Assembly: GCA_039714555.1 (NCBI GenBank)
Contig: JBDLJB010000011.1
Location: 1 to 64,000, forward strand
Source of the DNA: Namhaeicola sp039714555
Lineage (GTDB): Bacteria > Bacteroidota > Bacteroidia > Flavobacteriales > Flavobacteriaceae
Direction: 5' to 3'
Length of the DNA stretch: 64,000 nt
In this document: in pieces, positions 62,160-64,000 of the stretch
Numbering within the stretch: the first letter of the stretch is position 1
Layout: every line of letters begins with the position of its first letter
Notes under the pieces: generated by a model
Told to the model about the DNA's origin: nothing
Seen by the model: only the letters and a program-made list of their open reading frames with translations
The model's database searches: none
Translations under genes and position numbers: made by a program

Positions 62160-62864
62160 TTATAACTCAAAATCATAACCTTTTGCGATAAAGTTGTCAA
62201 ACTTCTCTTTGTTAAACTTGTAAAGGAAAGCGCCTTTTTTAGAGCCTGCTTTATCTTTATCGCTGGTCTTAGTTAATATATCAAAAGAGAGTAACTTTTT
62301 TCTGAAGTTTCTATTATCTAATTTTTGCTGATACACACATTCGTATAAAATCTGTAATTGTGGGATGGTAAACTTCTCAGGTAGCAAGTTAAAACCAATG
62401 GGCTGATATTTCGCTTTAACTCTTAATTTGGCAATGGCATCTTTCACCATTTTTTCATGATCAAGTATTAATTCAGGAACATCGTTTAAATCAAACCAAT
62501 GAGCATCATATTTCTCTACATTTTCCAAATCGATCTCATTAATTCTTATGAGGCTATAATAAGCAATCGAGATTACGCGTGCACCGGGATCTCTATCTAT
62601 TTCACTGTAGGATTGTAATTCTTGCAAATAAACATCTTTAAGTCCGGTAAATTCATGTAGTATTTGTTTTGCAGCATCATCCAAAGTCATGTTCTTTTTA
62701 ATAAAAGATCCGATCAAAGACCATTCTCCTTTTAAAGGTTCTACTCTCCTTTTGAATAATAATAATTTTATTTGCTCGGAATCAAATCCGAAGACAATAC
62801 AGTCAACGGCAACAAGGAATTTTTCTTGTCCTTCATATTCAAGTGCGGTGTCTATTAATTTCAT
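62160..62864 (-). CDS. Nudix-fold transcriptional regulator (NrtR/AraR type)
   Basis: 234 aa with a Nudix-like N-terminal domain (about 15-140) and a winged-helix C-terminal domain (about 150-230, LPEKFTIPQLQILYECVYQ and NFRKKLLSFDIL). The Nudix box is degenerate: the usual GX5E and REUXEE positions read Asn and KQILHE, so hydrolysis is unlikely and ligand sensing probable. Related proteins in Bacteroides (AraR) regulate arabinose genes. Here it lies between galM and galK, so galactose or its phosphate is the likely effector. It may be the repressor of this block. Confidence 0.85.
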   Translation of the reverse strand: MKLIDTALEYEGQEKFLVAVDCIVFGFDSEQIKLLLFKRRVEPLKGEWSLIGSFIKKNMTLDDAAKQILHEFTGLKDVYLQELQSYSEIDRDPGARVISIAYYSLIRINEIDLENVEKYDAHWFDLNDVPELILDHEKMVKDAIAKLRVKAKYQPIGFNLLPEKFTIPQLQILYECVYQQKLDNRNFRKKLLSFDILTKTSDKDKAGSKKGAFLYKFNKEKFDNFIAKGYDFEL

Positions 62865-63046
62865 AGTATTTCTACAATTTTTTTTCGAGTTTCAAAGTTG
62901 GAAATAAAAAGTTTGGTTCTAAATAATAAAATTAATTAAAAAAATCGATATCCATATAAAATGAGATTTAATAGATTTTTTTATATTCCAACAGTAAATA
63001 TATTAATAGGCTTTATTTGTTTAATATTACCAAACTTTGAATAAGA

Positions 63047-64000
63047 TTAATTCGCTTCATTCTGTTTTGTTGAGAATTTAAAAATCGTAGTCTCTTTATA
63101 TCTGTTTTCGGGTAACAAAATCGAAGATAGAAAATCAGGTTGATTTGGAGCATCTGGGGGGTATTGAGTTTCAAGGCAAAATCCACTTCTTTTCTCAAAA
63201 CCAATACTTTTTCCGTCTACAATTGAAGCTTCTAAAAAATTACCAGTATATAATTGTAATCCAGGCTTTGTGGTATAAACTTCCATTAATCTTCCGCTCT
63301 TTTCATCGAAAGTAACAGCTGCCAGCTCTAAATTCCTATTTTCCTTATTAAGAACAAAATAATGATCATAACCTGAGCCAAAATTTAATTGTTCATCAAC
63401 ATCATTGATATGGTTACCTATTTTTGTAAATTCACTAAAATCAAAAGGTGTATTTATTACAGATTTTTTATAACCCAATGGAATAGAGTTATTGTTAATG
63501 GGTAAAAAATAGTTGGCATTAATCTTTAATTGATGCTCTAAAATATCTGATTTTAAATTGCCTGAAAGATTAAAATATGAATGTTGGGTAAGGTTAACGA
63601 TGGTCGTCTTATCTGTAGTTGCCAAATATTCTATTTTAAGTTCATTATTATTTGTGAGTTTGTAATTAACTTTAACCTCTAAGTTGCCAGGATAACCTTC
63701 TTCCATATCTTTACTTAAATAGGACAATTCTACTCCAACGAAATCATTACTTTTGATTGAATTTCCTTTCCATATTGCTTGACTAAATCCTTTTTTTCCG
63801 CCATGAAGGTGGTTGTCGTTGTTATTTGTGACCAATAGGTATGGTGTGCCCTCAATGTTAAATTTACCCTTAGCAATTCTATTACTAAATCTACCAATAA
63901 TTGCGCCGAGATAGTAATCATTTTCTAAATATTCATCAAAATTATTATATCCTAAAACAATGTCTTCTTCAATGCCATTTTTATCAGGAACAACTAAAGA
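63047..64000 (-). CDS. galM: Aldose 1-epimerase, partial (5' end beyond the window)
   Basis: Interconverts alpha and beta anomers of galactose or glucose. The frame is open from the stop at 63047 to the window edge (317 codons visible), so the gene starts outside. GAIIGRFSNRIAKGKF gives the early signature, NDNHLHGGKKGFSQ the first catalytic His region, QHSYFNLSG the second His, and FCLETQYPPDAPNQP the catalytic Glu. A TTG at 63835 is not the start, since family sequence continues upstream. It belongs to the galactose block with galK and the symporter. Confidence 0.93.
   Translation of the reverse strand, partial: SLVVPDKNGIEEDIVLGYNNFDEYLENDYYLGAIIGRFSNRIAKGKFNIEGTPYLLVTNNNDNHLHGGKKGFSQAIWKGNSIKSNDFVGVELSYLSKDMEEGYPGNLEVKVNYKLTNNNELKIEYLATTDKTTIVNLTQHSYFNLSGNLKSDILEHQLKINANYFLPINNNSIPLGYKKSVINTPFDFSEFTKIGNHINDVDEQLNFGSGYDHYFVLNKENRNLELAAVTFDEKSGRLMEVYTTKPGLQLYTGNFLEASIVDGKSIGFEKRSGFCLETQYPPDAPNQPDFLSSILLPENRYKETTIFKFSTKQNEAN

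Noticed and set aside
63730..64000. Apparent late start or frameshift in galM
   Set aside because: The galM frame is open without interruption from 63047 to the window edge, with family motifs upstream of the TTG at 63835. The gene is simply cut by the window.
1..64000. rRNA, tRNA, riboswitch, prophage, or complete insertion sequence
   Set aside because: No cloverleaf, rRNA segment, known aptamer, integrase or transposase reading frame was seen on either strand. Small structured RNAs cannot be excluded without a covariance-model search.

Overview
The window is AT-rich DNA from a member of the Bacteroidota, most likely a marine flavobacterium-like organism. Evidence: the long SecA (about 1,110 aa), the 73-aa DUF2795 protein, the short MenE, the cysQ-DUF2061-cysC-cysD-cysN order, hybrid two-component (HTCS) and NrtR/AraR-type regulators, lipoprotein signals, and repeated TAnnTTTG -7 boxes in place of Shine-Dalgarno-led E. 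coli-type promoters. No rRNA, tRNA, CRISPR array or complete insertion sequence was seen.

Layout. 1-953: intergenic, with an incoming terminator and two copies of a palindromic repeat. 954-4779: electron transfer flavoprotein (etfB, etfA) and an acyl-CoA dehydrogenase. 4854-12155: a glycosyltransferase, menE, secA, a DUF2795 protein, a PduO-type cobalamin adenosyltransferase and a methyltransferase. 12236-22371: a polysaccharide export and nucleotide-sugar block (Wza, Wzc, initiating sugar transferase, UDP-sugar dehydrogenase, epimerase) running into a sulfate-activation block (cysQ, DUF2061, cysC, cysD, cysN). No sulfite-forming genes follow, so PAPS supply for a sulfated polysaccharide is plausible. 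22601-25867: a PKD-like lipoprotein and a GH3 beta-glucosidase.

29811-47806 is the most unusual part: twelve tightly packed co-directional genes. They encode two CRTAC1-type FG-GAP/UnbV proteins, a giant TPR-FG-GAP-UnbV lipoprotein, a propeller lipoprotein with one c-type heme site, a propeller-cytochrome with three heme sites, a membrane-anchored propeller, two LIV-type periplasmic binding proteins with no ABC permease or ATPase, a RidA-fold protein with chorismatase-like features, an unregulated-type DAHP synthase, an asparagine-synthetase-like ligase without the glutaminase cysteine, and a radical SAM enzyme overlapping it. A fourth FG-GAP/UnbV protein (25936-29265) is divergent from this operon. 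I do not recognise this as a described system. It combines shikimate-pathway input, an ATP-dependent amidation/cyclisation-type enzyme and a radical SAM enzyme (cytoplasm) with an elaborate heme and beta-propeller apparatus (cell envelope).

47912-56788, on the minus strand, holds possible accessory and regulatory genes: cupin, a non-classical acyl-CoA-dehydrogenase-fold flavoprotein, a DUF4242/cyclase-like/AraC regulator, an exported carboxymuconolactone-decarboxylase-family protein, a SAM methyltransferase and an HTCS. 57480-58616 is an exported class I glutamine-amidotransferase-like hydrolase. 59015-64000 is a galactose block on the minus strand: galM (cut by the window edge), a Nudix-type regulator with a degenerate Nudix box, galK, a 51-codon remnant of galT, and an SGLT-type sodium/sugar symporter. 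The galT remnant joins the start of the enzyme to a segment from near its end.
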